Assembly: GCA_902785935.1 (NCBI GenBank)
Contig: CADAAN010000008.1
Span: 1 to 54,815 of the forward strand
DNA: 54,815 bases
Origin: an uncultured Pseudomonadota bacterium
GTDB lineage: Bacteria > Pseudomonadota > Alphaproteobacteria > RF32 > CAG-239
Direction: 5' to 3'
Shown: in pieces, positions 16,269 to 25,605 of the stretch
Layout of the letters: each line of letters opens with the position of its first letter
How positions within the stretch are numbered: position 1 is the first letter of the stretch
Made by a program: the position numbers and the translations under genes
The notes under the pieces: generated by a model
Seen by the model: the letters and a program-made list of their open reading frames with translations, nothing else
Told to the model about the DNA's origin: nothing
Databases searched by the model: none

Positions 16269-17684
16269 TTATTTGATTTTAAGAGGTAGATAAACCGTAA
16301 AAGTCGTGCCGTTTTTATTGCTTGAAGAAACCGTCAAATTGCCGCGGTGACGCATAATGATTTGTTTTGCAATGGCAAGACCTAAACCCGTCCCTTTGAT
16401 GCCGATATTTTTATGAGCCTGCATACGGTAAAAGCGTTCTGTCAGACGGCTTAAATCAGTCGCCTCAATTTTAGGTCCTTTATTGTTGACCGAAATGGCA
16501 ATCGCTTTGCCTTGCGCCACATGAAAACTTTTGGATGAAGGGATTGATAAAACCTCTTTGATTGATATGACCACATCGCTTCCCGTCAGCCCGTATTTGA
16601 TTGCATTATCAGTTAAATTTTGCAATAATTGCTTCATCTGTGCGGAATCTGCCGTAATTTTCGGTAATTTATTTGCGATATTAAGAACGATACCCATATC
16701 GCGTCCCTCGGCTTTCAAACGTAAAGCATCAACAACTGCTACGGCGATTTTTGATATATCCGTCTTTTCTGTCGGCAATTCGTCCTGCAAAAGTTCTATT
16801 TTTGAAAGCGATAACAAATTTTCAATCAAATCAGACATAAAAGAAGCCTGAGATGCCATCACGGACAAAAAGCGTTCACGCGCGTCGGCATCATCTTTAG
16901 CTGTTGTCTGAAGTGTTTCGATAAAGCCTGAAATAATTGACAATGGCGTCCTAAGCTCATGACTTGCATTAGCCACAAAATCAGACTGCAACTTTTCAAT
17001 TTTAACAGCCTTGCTTAAATCATAAAGCGAAATCACCGCCACCGCACGACCTTTTGAAAACCAAGGCAACGGCTTGATATGCGCATAAATTTTTTGTTTA
17101 TTCGGAGGCAGATAAAACATCAGATTTTCAGATGCACTTTCTTTTTTTAAAACCTTTTGCACGGCCAAAATCAAATTGTTTGCATCAAAAACGGAGACAA
17201 TATTTTTTTCGGTTAAGTTGTCACCTAAAAGCCTTCGGGCAGAAAGATTGGCACCTAAAATGTTAGCCGCTCGGTCAATCATCAAAATCGGATCAGGAAG
17301 CGTATCTAAGACGGCAGCATCAGAAATAGCTTCAGCCTCAAGGGCATCTGTTTTTGCAACCCAAAAACGATGCATTGAATTAACGGCATCTGCAATATCT
17401 TTAGCCTCTTGCTCGGAGAGATTCATATTTTCCATATCTTCTCCTGCGGCCAAACGGTTAATGTATTTTTTCAAATTCTGTAATTCGAGCGAAATCGGCG
17501 ATAAAAAAATCATATTAAACAAAATGATGAAAATATATGATAAAATTGCATACATCGGCGCCAAAAAACCAAGCGCGACAAGCACCATAAATACAATCGC
17601 CGCAGGTGCCGACAAAACCAAGACCCTTGCCGAAAAGCTTGAATCTTTTTCAATTTCAAACATACCGATTTTTTTTATTTTCAT
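16269..17684 (-). CDS. Sensor histidine kinase, PhoR-like
   Basis: A 471-residue kinase. Two membrane segments (about 20-65) lack a large periplasmic loop between them. A HAMP-like stretch and a PAS domain (AVLDTLPDPILMIDRAANILGAN) follow. The HisKA helix has NASHELRTPLSIISGF (His near 242). The HATPase domain has the N box NLTDNAIKYG, then TERFYRMQAHKNIGIKGTGLGLAIAK. This arrangement matches the phosphate-sensing PhoR group. The ATG at 17684 has a GGAAG SD; a TTG directly before it is the alternative. No response regulator gene lies next to it in this window. Confidence 0.9.
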   Translation of the reverse strand: MKIKKIGMFEIEKDSSFSARVLVLSAPAAIVFMVLVALGFLAPMYAILSYIFIILFNMIFLSPISLELQNLKKYINRLAAGEDMENMNLSEQEAKDIADAVNSMHRFWVAKTDALEAEAISDAAVLDTLPDPILMIDRAANILGANLSARRLLGDNLTEKNIVSVFDANNLILAVQKVLKKESASENLMFYLPPNKQKIYAHIKPLPWFSKGRAVAVISLYDLSKAVKIEKLQSDFVANASHELRTPLSIISGFIETLQTTAKDDADARERFLSVMASQASFMSDLIENLLSLSKIELLQDELPTEKTDISKIAVAVVDALRLKAEGRDMGIVLNIANKLPKITADSAQMKQLLQNLTDNAIKYGLTGSDVVISIKEVLSIPSSKSFHVAQGKAIAISVNNKGPKIEATDLSRLTERFYRMQAHKNIGIKGTGLGLAIAKQIIMRHRGNLTVSSSNKNGTTFTVYLPLKIK

Positions 17685-17790
17685 CAAAAACTTCCGTTTA
17701 TTGTTGTTAAAAAAAGTTGTACTTTATTGTAAAATAAGTTAATATCAAAGAAGTTTAAATTCATTTAATAAATCAAAAAAAGCACGAACA

Positions 17791-20490
17791 ATGACAAATG
17801 AAAACGTTGAAATAACCCCTTCCATGCAACAATATCTCGATATTAAAAAAGATTATCAGGAATATCTTGTTTTTTATCGCATGGGTGATTTTTATGAACT
17901 TTTTTATGACGATGCCGTTGTCGCTTCTAAAGAACTTGATCTTGTATTGACAAGCCGCTCAAAAGATATGAATGTGCCGATGTGCGGTGTGCCTTTTCAT
18001 GCCTACGAAAGCTATCTTGAAAAGCTGATACGTCATGGTTATAAAGTAGCTATTGCAGAGCAGATGGAAACACCTGAAGAAGCTAAAAAAAGAGGTCGCA
18101 ACGCCCTTGTTCGGCGCGAGGTTATTCGTCTTGTCACTCCCGGAACTTTGACGGAAGAAAATCTTTTGGACGCACGCTCAAACAATTATCTTTTGTGCAT
18201 TGTCAAAAATATAAATACGCTCGGTTTTTCATGGATAGATATGTCCACAGGCGATTTTTTCTGCAAAAAAATGAAAAGTGACGAAACTTCGCTTTTAACC
18301 GACATATATAATATGATTTCAAAAATCAAGCCGAGTGAAATTATTATACCGGATACCCTCTTTACATTAAAAGAACTTGTTGCTCTATGGCATCGTACAT
18401 CAGAACAGAACACGGTTTTGCCACTTGCGCGTTTTAATGTCGAAAATGCGCGGGCGCGCATCAAAAAATTTTATCACATTGACGATTTGAGCTCATTCGG
18501 GAGCTTTTCGGATGTTGAAGTATCAGCGGCCGGTGTTATTTTGGATTATATCGAAACGACACAAAAAGCACAGGTACCGCATATCAAAAACCTTATGGGT
18601 CTGAATGATGCAAAATATATGGAAATTGATGCCTCGACAGAACGTAATTTAGAACTTTTTATCGGCGCAGACGGAAGCAAAAAGACATCTTTTTTATCAT
18701 GCATTGACAGAACATTAACCGGTGCCGGTGCAAGACTTTTCAAGGAACGTATGATTTATCCGTCGCTTAATATTTTTGAGATTAACCGAAGGCTTGATTG
18801 TGCTCAATTTTTTATCAATGCAGAACCGATGTGTCAAGATTTGCGAACAATTTTTAAGAATATATCCGATATGGAACGAATCGTTACACGTATTTCGGCC
18901 GGTATTGACAGACCAAAACAAATTTTATCCTTAAAACAAAGCTTAGCGCTTTTGATGAAAATTAAAACAATCATTTTAAATTACGGCCGTTACGGCACGC
19001 TGATTACGTCATTGCCGAAAGACATTACCGACATTTTAGGTCGTATTGAAAATTTCAGTGAATTAATTGATTTTTTGGATCAAGCCTTAAAACACGACGA
19101 TACACCGGAAGAAAAGCTTCCGGCATATATTCGCGACGGCGGATTTGTCCGTCAGGGTTTTGATGTCCGACTTGATGAATATCGCCGTTTAGCCAATGAC
19201 AACATCAGCCTGACAAACGAACTTTCGCAAAAATACAATGAGCAGCTCGGTATAACAAGCGCTAAAGTCCGCTACAATACGTTAATCGGATATTATGTCG
19301 AAGTTTCAAAAAAGGATGCGGATATTGTTTTTAACGACCCGAAGTTTGTTCACCGTCAAACCGTTTTAAACGGCGTGCGTTTTACAACGGCGGAGTTGTC
19401 AAATTTAGAAAGAGAAATCACCTCGGCGCAAGAAAAAGCTCTTGCCATCGAGCTTGAAATTTACAACGACATGGTCACACGCATTTTGGCCGAAACAAAA
19501 ACAATCTCACGTTCTTCACTTGCTTTGGCGGAACTTGATGTTGCCTGCGCAACAGCCGAGATTGCGCGTGAATTTAATTATACAAGACCTGTTCTTGATG
19601 AATCGCTTTGTTTTCAGGTTATTGAAGGTCGTCACCCCGTTGTTGAAGCGGCCTTAAAAAAAGCACACGAAGGCAATTTTGTTGCAAACAATTGCCAGTT
19701 GAATGAAAACAATCGCCTTTGGTTGATGACAGGGCCGAATATGGCCGGTAAATCAACATTTTTAAGGCAAAATGCCTTGATTGCTTTGATGGCTCAAATG
19801 GGGCTTTATGTACCGGCAAAGTCAGCCCAAATCGGCATTATTGACAAGGTTTTTTCACGTGTCGGGGCTTCAGATGACTTATCGCGCGGGCGATCGACTT
19901 TTATGGTTGAAATGATTGAAACAGCATCGATTTTAAATCAATCAACCGAGCGATCATTTGTGATTTTGGATGAAATCGGCCGTGGTACGGCAACTTTTGA
20001 CGGGCTATCAATCGCATGGGCTGTTGTTGAGCATTTAAGCGAGGTCAATAAATGTCGCGCCCTGTTTGCAACACATTATCATGAACTGGTTGTGCTTTCA
20101 AACAAACTCAAAACAATATCGCTTCACGCAATGAAGATTAAAGAATTTGAGGGCAATGTCGTATTTATGCATGAAGTGATTGATGGCGTTGCCGATCGTT
20201 CATACGGCGTGCATGTGGCTAAATTGGCAGGTCTGCCTAAACTTGTGATTAAACGCGCCGAGCAAATACTAAAAGCTTTGGAAAACAATCCGGCAAATGC
20301 CAAAATAACATCTGTTGAAGACGATTTGCCCTTGTTTTCTGTTTTGAAAAAGGAAACAGAAAAACAAACCCAATCACCCTTGGATACGGCATTGGAAAAA
20401 CTCAATCCGGATAATTTAACACCGCGTGAAGCATTAGATAAAATCTATGAAATTAAAATGCTTTATCAAAAGTACGCCAAAAACGACTGA
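17791..20490 (+). CDS. mutS: DNA mismatch repair ATPase MutS
   Basis: An 899-residue MutS. The mismatch-binding motif is FYRMGDFYELFYDDA near residue 29 (F-x-E type). The lever/clamp domains fill the centre. The ATPase has Walker A GPNMAGKSTFLRQN (about 648), the signal DDLSRGRSTFMVEM, Walker B ILDEIGRGTATFDG and ATHYHEL. It recognises mismatches and recruits MutL. The C-terminal tail carries the tetramer-type segment PLDTALEKLNPDNLTPREALD. Length is normal. It is divergent from the histidine kinase gene, with about 100 bp of shared upstream sequence. Confidence 0.98.
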   Translation: MTNENVEITPSMQQYLDIKKDYQEYLVFYRMGDFYELFYDDAVVASKELDLVLTSRSKDMNVPMCGVPFHAYESYLEKLIRHGYKVAIAEQMETPEEAKKRGRNALVRREVIRLVTPGTLTEENLLDARSNNYLLCIVKNINTLGFSWIDMSTGDFFCKKMKSDETSLLTDIYNMISKIKPSEIIIPDTLFTLKELVALWHRTSEQNTVLPLARFNVENARARIKKFYHIDDLSSFGSFSDVEVSAAGVILDYIETTQKAQVPHIKNLMGLNDAKYMEIDASTERNLELFIGADGSKKTSFLSCIDRTLTGAGARLFKERMIYPSLNIFEINRRLDCAQFFINAEPMCQDLRTIFKNISDMERIVTRISAGIDRPKQILSLKQSLALLMKIKTIILNYGRYGTLITSLPKDITDILGRIENFSELIDFLDQALKHDDTPEEKLPAYIRDGGFVRQGFDVRLDEYRRLANDNISLTNELSQKYNEQLGITSAKVRYNTLIGYYVEVSKKDADIVFNDPKFVHRQTVLNGVRFTTAELSNLEREITSAQEKALAIELEIYNDMVTRILAETKTISRSSLALAELDVACATAEIAREFNYTRPVLDESLCFQVIEGRHPVVEAALKKAHEGNFVANNCQLNENNRLWLMTGPNMAGKSTFLRQNALIALMAQMGLYVPAKSAQIGIIDKVFSRVGASDDLSRGRSTFMVEMIETASILNQSTERSFVILDEIGRGTATFDGLSIAWAVVEHLSEVNKCRALFATHYHELVVLSNKLKTISLHAMKIKEFEGNVVFMHEVIDGVADRSYGVHVAKLAGLPKLVIKRAEQILKALENNPANAKITSVEDDLPLFSVLKKETEKQTQSPLDTALEKLNPDNLTPREALDKIYEIKMLYQKYAKND

Positions 20491-20542
20491 TGAAGGAAAA
20501 TCTTAAATTAAGGCTTGATTTTTAATTTTTTTATGCTAACAT

Positions 20543-20730
20543 AAAAATAGCATCGTTTGGTGCACGGGCATAGAAACCCGAGACAGAAACAGTCGATTTA
20601 TTCGACCATTCACCGGCCTCTGCGTTGAGCGGATGTCGGCCGAATAAGACATCTAGCTCAAATAAGCCGAGCCGTTTGTTTCTGTACGGTTTTCTATCAT
20701 CCGCCCGCTTTTTATAAAGTCGGGTTTTTT
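20543..20730 (+). ncRNA. Diverged structured leader E with intrinsic terminator
   Basis: It lies between mutS and the BspA-like gene E. Outer helix: ATAGAAACC (20570-20578) with GGTTTTCTAT (20688-20697, one bulge). A nested helix pairs ACAGAAAC (20583-20590) with GTTTCTGT (20678-20685). Inside are hairpins GTCGA/TCGAC and GGCC-type stems, and the phrase CGAATAAG that the other leaders also have. A U-tailed hairpin CCCG/CGGG (20704-20730) follows. A possible promoter is TTGATT (20515) and TAACAT (20537). Homology to leaders A-D is suggested by architecture, not by overall sequence. Confidence 0.6.
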
Positions 20731-20758
20731 AGTGTTGAATTTTATAGGAGAAAACATT

Positions 20759-21715
20759 ATGAAATATAATAAATATTTTATTTTAATGATGATTTTGACG
20801 GCTTTGCCCTAGCTTGAGTATTATTTTTACGTATCACCGGAGGTCTTAGATGAAGAGGATAATTGTTGCAATGAAGAATGTTCATGCCAATGGTCTTTAA
20901 CAGACGTGACAGATGAAAGCGGAAATACAATTTATATTGATGAAGCTAAAACGATAAAATCTCAACAGCTCAATATTACAGGTAATGGAGCTATGAAAAA
21001 TTATACTAATGAAATTAATACTTTTTTTGACCAAAATGATATAACAAAATCAGCGTATATAAGAACAAAAGCACCGTGGGGAGCTTACAACAATCAAATC
21101 ACTCAAATCAATATTGAAGAAGGTATCACAGATTTAGGAAATAATTCGTTTGTTGGTTTAGACAAGGTGACACAGGCAAAACTTCCGGATACTTTGGAGG
21201 TTATAGGGGCTTCGGCTTTTTATCTTTGCAAAAATCTGACACAAATAAATATTCCGTCTTCGCTGACAGCCATTCAGTATGCCGGATTTTATGCTACAAA
21301 TCTGGAAAATATTGTTGTTCCGAGTACAGTAAGTTATATTGGAGAAGTCGCTTTTGGAGGTAATGGAAATTTAGAGGCAGTAATCATTGAGGGCACGCCA
21401 AGTTTAGATACAAATGTTTTTTCGGGTATCGGAGATGTTGCAGATGAAAGGACATGGGAACTTATCAACACTCATCCGGTTAAAATTTATTGTCCATCAA
21501 ATCTTGATTGTAATAACAAAGGCCAAAGCGCAAATGGCACTATTATTTCTTATCAAAGCTCAAACGATACGGGGCAATTTATTATTGAAGGTAAATTTTA
21601 TAATTCCCTTTCTGATTTGCTCAAAGGCAAATCTATGCCCAAGCGCATCTACACGATTGATGAAGCAAGTAAAGTTGCCGGCAAAAAGAATCGTTTTTCA
21701 ATTAAATATCGGTAG
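20759..21715 (+). pseudogene. BspA-like leucine-rich-repeat gene E with an in-frame TAG at codon 18
   Basis: The gene starts at an ATG at 20759 (SD TAGGAG) with a signal peptide, MKYNKYFILMMILTALP, then a TAG at 20810-20812 in the same frame. Reading continues in frame (LEYYFYVSPEVLDEEDN...) into the body with LRR_5 repeats (INIEEGITDLGNNSFVGL; AKLPDTLEVIGASAFYL). It ends in the family box PKRIYTIDEASKVAGKKNRFSIKYR. An internal ATG at 20906 would give a 269-residue product lacking the signal. Most simply it is a recent nonsense mutation, because the rest is intact. A sequencing error or suppression are alternatives. Confidence 0.75.
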
Positions 21716-21717
21716 TA

Positions 21718-21795
21718 TTATTTTAATTTTCCCTTCAAATACATACCTGTGTAGCTTTCTTTGGCTTTGGTGATTTGCCTGAGGGTACCTTGTGC
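21718..21795 (-). pseudogene. Duplicated, diverged 3' end of uvrA
   Basis: On the minus strand this reads [19 protein letters not shown] then LKGKLK and TAA. It matches the last residues of the intact Uvr[20 protein letters not shown] then LKGKI, encoded at 22676 on the same strand. The two copies flank the zeta-toxin-like module (21892-22661). Confidence 0.8.
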
Positions 21796-21891
21796 AAAAA
21801 TACTATATTTTAAAATCAAATTCTGACTTGATTTTAAAGGGTAAAGTCCTTATTCTTATTTTATAAATATAAAAATTTTAAGGAAATCGCT

Positions 21892-22461
21892 TTGAATAAA
21901 AAACTTTATCTTATCGCTGGAGCAAACGGCAGCGGTAAAACAACACTGGCACGTGAACTTCTTGCAAATGAAAATATTTGTTTTTTAAACGCTGATGAAT
22001 ATGCAAAGGAATTAAGCCCCAAAGATCTTTCCAAAGTTAAAATAACAGCAGGAAAAAAGTTATTTCATGAGTTAGATAGGTGTATCAAAAATAATCTTTC
22101 TTTTGCTATAGAAACCACTCTAGCCGGCTCTTTGTATGTTAAAATCATCAAACATTTACAAAAAGAAGGATATAAAGTTCATCTTATTTACGTTTTTCTA
22201 GACAGCCCTCAAATGTGTATTGCGCGTATCAAAGGACGTGTTAAACAGGGTGGACACTATATTCCTGATATAGATGTGCACCGCAGATATTTTCGGAGCC
22301 TAAAAAACTTTTGGAATTGTTATAAAGATATTGTAGATAGCTGGGGGCTTTATTATAATGGTACCGGACAAAATATTTTTGTCGCAAGCGGAACAAAGGT
22401 TGATATTGACATTTTAAATCCTTTGCTATACAATTTATTTCATAAAGGATTAAACCAATGA
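21892..22461 (+). CDS. Zeta-toxin-like P-loop kinase
   Basis: A 189-residue protein of the zeta-toxin/AAA P-loop group. Walker A is GANGSGKTT (residues 10-18). Next come FLNADEYAKELSP, FAIETTLAGSLYVK and the arginine-rich GRVKQGGHYIPDIDVHRRYFRS. Zeta toxins phosphorylate UDP-N-acetylglucosamine and block wall synthesis, but many relatives of this short chromosomal type have unknown substrates. The start is TTG at 21892 with AAGGA seven bases upstream; no ATG is suitable. Its stop overlaps the next gene (ATGA). The pair lies between two copies of the uvrA 3' end, which suggests it arrived as a cassette. Confidence 0.85.
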   Translation: MNKKLYLIAGANGSGKTTLARELLANENICFLNADEYAKELSPKDLSKVKITAGKKLFHELDRCIKNNLSFAIETTLAGSLYVKIIKHLQKEGYKVHLIYVFLDSPQMCIARIKGRVKQGGHYIPDIDVHRRYFRSLKNFWNCYKDIVDSWGLYYNGTGQNIFVASGTKVDIDILNPLLYNLFHKGLNQ

Positions 22462-22661
22462 CCGAAGATTCTAAAGATTTAATGATTAAATTTACAAAAA
22501 TCGGCAATGAAGCTGTTCGCAAGGCGCAAGAAAAAAACCGCGAACTCGGCATACCGAATGTATACTCAATTAATGGTATCATGGTCTATGAATACGATGG
22601 TAAAATTTCAATGACACCGCCTGAAGAATGGGAAAAATTCAATCCGGCTGAAGAACATTGA
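22458..22661 (+). CDS. Small partner protein of the zeta-like gene (possible antitoxin)
   Basis: A 67-residue charged protein, no membrane segment. The N-terminal half is helical (TKIGNEAVRKAQEKNRELG). The rest is short strands with IPNVYSINGIMVYEYDGKI. It overlaps the zeta-like gene by four bases, so the two are translationally coupled. I recall this type of small protein as a common neighbour of zeta-like kinases. An antitoxin role fits the position but is an inference; classical epsilon antitoxins do not look like this. Confidence 0.7.
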   Translation: MTEDSKDLMIKFTKIGNEAVRKAQEKNRELGIPNVYSINGIMVYEYDGKISMTPPEEWEKFNPAEEH

Positions 22662-22675
22662 TAAATGATTTTTAT

Positions 22676-25489
22676 TTAAATCTTCCCTTTCAAATACATA
22701 CCTGTGTAGCTTTCTTTGACCTTAACGATTTGTTCGGGTGTGCCGGTGGCGATGATTTTACCGCCGCCGTCGCCGCCTTCGGGGCCTAAATCAATGATAT
22801 AATCTGCCGTTTTAATCACATCCAAATTATGTTCAATCACAACAACCGTGTTGCCTTGCTCTACAAAACGGTGCAAGACTTTTAAAAGCTTATTGATGTC
22901 TTCAAAATGAAGCCCTGTTGTCGGCTCATCTAAGATATAAAGCGTTTGTCCCGTTGCCTTTTTTGCAAGCTCTTTAGAGAGCTTAATGCGTTGTGCCTCA
23001 CCGCCCGAAAGGGTTGTTGCCGGCTGGCCGAGTTTGACATACCCCAAACCGACTTCTTGCAAAAGTTTTAAGCGGTTTTTAATTGACGGGATATTTTCAA
23101 AGAAAACAAAAGCCTCATCAACCGTCATATCCAAAACATCGGCAATGGATTTGCCCTTAAACTTCACTTCCAAAGTTTCGCGGTTAAAACGTTTGCCTTT
23201 GCAAACATCGCACTCGACATAAACATCGGGCAAAAAGTGCATTTCGATTTTTTTGACGCCGTCGCCTTCGCAAGCCTCGCATCTGCCGCCTTTCACATTA
23301 AACGAAAAACGACCTGCCGTGTAGCCTCTGGCTTTTGCCTCGGGCAGAGAGGCAAACCAATCTCTGATATAAGTAAAAAGCCCCGTATATGTCGCAGGGT
23401 TTGAACGCGGCGTGCGCCCGATGGGTGATTGGTCGATATCAATGATTTTATCAATATTTTCTGCACCCTTGATGGCGGTATATTTGCCTGCGGGTTTTCT
23501 TGAGCCGTTAATCACCTTATTTAAGGCCGGAAAAAGTGTTTCTAATATAAGGGATGATTTTCCGCTGCCCGAAACGCCGGTGATGCAAGTCATGGTATTT
23601 AACGGCAATTTGAAATTTACATTTTTCAAATTATGTGTTTGAACACCTTTCAGTTCCAAAAACTTGCCGTTGCCTTTGCGGCGAACAGACGGCACCTCAA
23701 TTTCTTTTTGACCGGTTAAATAAGCAGCAGTCAGACTTTCTTTGTTTTTTAATACCTCATCAACCGTACCTGAGGCTACAATCTTTCCGCCGGCATCACC
23801 TGCCAAAGGCCCCATATCCACCAAAAAATCGGCCGCTTTGATGGCGTCTTCATCATGCTCAACCACAATGACCGTATTGCCTATATTGCGAAGCCTTGTT
23901 AATGTTTCTAAAAGTTTGTCATTATCGCGCTGATGAAGACCGATGGATGGTTCATCCAAAACATACATCACCCCCGTCAAACCCGATCCGATTTGCGATG
24001 CAAGACGGATACGTTGCGCTTCACCGCCCGACAAACCGCCGCTTTGGCGTGACAATGTCAAATATTCTAAGCCGACATTGTTCAAAAACTTTAGACGCTC
24101 AATGATTTCTTTTAAGATTTTGTGCGCAATTTCAGCCTTTTGGTTTGAGAGCTCAGCCTCAACGGATGAAAACCATTTTAAGGCCTCTTTGACCGACATA
24201 TCAGATGCATCCATAATATCTTTGTTTGCAATTTTGACGGCCAAAGCTTCCGGCTTCAAGCGTTTACCGTTGCAATAAGGACAAACGGCGGCCGACTGAT
24301 AATGCGAAAGCTCTTCACGCATCGCCGCAGAATCGGTTTCTAAAAACCGACGCTCCATATTTGGGATAACCCCTTCAAACGGGCGATTTGTTTCAAAACG
24401 TGAATAATAAATCGGCACATTTTTGCCGTTTGAGCCGTATAAGATGACGTCTTTGGCAGATTTTGGAAGGTCTTTCCACGGTGTTTTTGTTGAAATGTTT
24501 AAATAGTCTGCCAAGCCTTCAATCGTTTGCGTGTAAAAAGACGAACGAAAGCCATACCACGGCTCGATTGCTCCCTGAGAAATACTCAAATTTTCATTGG
24601 GCACAATCAAATCCGGATCCATATAAAGACTTGCGCCCAAGCCGTCGCAATGCGGACAGGCTCCATACGGGTTATTAAATGAAAAAAGGCGCGGCTCAAT
24701 TTCTTCAATCGTGAAGCCGGAAACAGGGCAGGCAAATTTTGAAGAAAGAATCTTGCGCTCTCTCCCATCCGTAAAATCAACAAACAAAAGGCCGTCAGAA
24801 AGTTTTAAGGCCGTTTCGACCGACCCTGTCAAACGCTCAATAATGCCGTCTTTGACAACGAGGCGGTCAATGACGACTTCAATATCATGCTTTTGATTTT
24901 TGTTCAAATCAGGTACTTCATCCAAATTATATATCGTACCATCGATATTGATGCGCTGATAGCCTTGTTTTAAAAGCGTTTCAAACTCTTTTTTAAATTC
25001 GCCTTTTTTGCCTTGGGCAATCGGGGCAAGTAAAATGATTTTTGTGCCTGTTTCAAGCTCTAAAATCTTATCTGCCATTTGCGAAACAGTCTGCGCTTCA
25101 ATCGGCAAACCCGTGACGGGCGAATACGGCGTCCCTGCCCTTGCCCACAAAAGGCGCATATAGTCATAAATTTCGGTAATTGTGCCGACGGTTGAACGCG
25201 GGTTGTTTGATGTTGCTTTTTGCTCAATAGAAATGGCAGGGGACAAACCTTCAATCGAATCGACGTCAGGTTTTTTCATCAAATCCAAAAACTGGCGTGC
25301 ATAGGCCGACAAACTTTCAACATATCGGCGCTGACCCTCGGCATAAATTGTGTCAAAAGCAAGTGAAGACTTTCCGCTGCCCGACAGGCCGGTGATTACC
25401 GTGAGTTTATCCTTTGGAATATTGATATCAACGCTCTTGAGGTTATGCTCGCGCGCACCTTTAATTTCAATAAATTTATTGTCCGCCAT
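22676..25489 (-). CDS. uvrA: Excinuclease ABC subunit A
   Basis: A 937-residue UvrA. It is the damage-recognition ATPase of nucleotide excision repair. Two ABC modules are visible: Walker [10 protein letters not shown] (34-42) and a second GVSGSGKSS in the C-terminal half, with signatures [12 protein letters not shown] and [12 protein letters not shown]. Zinc modules: CPHCDGLG with CPYCNGK upstream of the first signature, and CEACEGDG with CDVCKGKRF. The start MADNKF at 25489 has CGGAG six bases upstream; an ATG 26 codons earlier is less plausible. The last 20 or so residues are duplicated at 21718-21795. Confidence 0.97.
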   Translation of the reverse strand: MADNKFIEIKGAREHNLKSVDINIPKDKLTVITGLSGSGKSSLAFDTIYAEGQRRYVESLSAYARQFLDLMKKPDVDSIEGLSPAISIEQKATSNNPRSTVGTITEIYDYMRLLWARAGTPYSPVTGLPIEAQTVSQMADKILELETGTKIILLAPIAQGKKGEFKKEFETLLKQGYQRINIDGTIYNLDEVPDLNKNQKHDIEVVIDRLVVKDGIIERLTGSVETALKLSDGLLFVDFTDGRERKILSSKFACPVSGFTIEEIEPRLFSFNNPYGACPHCDGLGASLYMDPDLIVPNENLSISQGAIEPWYGFRSSFYTQTIEGLADYLNISTKTPWKDLPKSAKDVILYGSNGKNVPIYYSRFETNRPFEGVIPNMERRFLETDSAAMREELSHYQSAAVCPYCNGKRLKPEALAVKIANKDIMDASDMSVKEALKWFSSVEAELSNQKAEIAHKILKEIIERLKFLNNVGLEYLTLSRQSGGLSGGEAQRIRLASQIGSGLTGVMYVLDEPSIGLHQRDNDKLLETLTRLRNIGNTVIVVEHDEDAIKAADFLVDMGPLAGDAGGKIVASGTVDEVLKNKESLTAAYLTGQKEIEVPSVRRKGNGKFLELKGVQTHNLKNVNFKLPLNTMTCITGVSGSGKSSLILETLFPALNKVINGSRKPAGKYTAIKGAENIDKIIDIDQSPIGRTPRSNPATYTGLFTYIRDWFASLPEAKARGYTAGRFSFNVKGGRCEACEGDGVKKIEMHFLPDVYVECDVCKGKRFNRETLEVKFKGKSIADVLDMTVDEAFVFFENIPSIKNRLKLLQEVGLGYVKLGQPATTLSGGEAQRIKLSKELAKKATGQTLYILDEPTTGLHFEDINKLLKVLHRFVEQGNTVVVIEHNLDVIKTADYIIDLGPEGGDGGGKIIATGTPEQIVKVKESYTGMYLKGKI

Positions 25490-25605
25490 TTTTATCTCCG
25501 TTTTACGGAAAGCAAATATAATCAAAAACGCCTCATAATACAATAAGAATTTTACAAAAAGTGGCAAGCAAGGTTAATTCGGTCAAAATCAAGTATAGAT
25601 AATCG

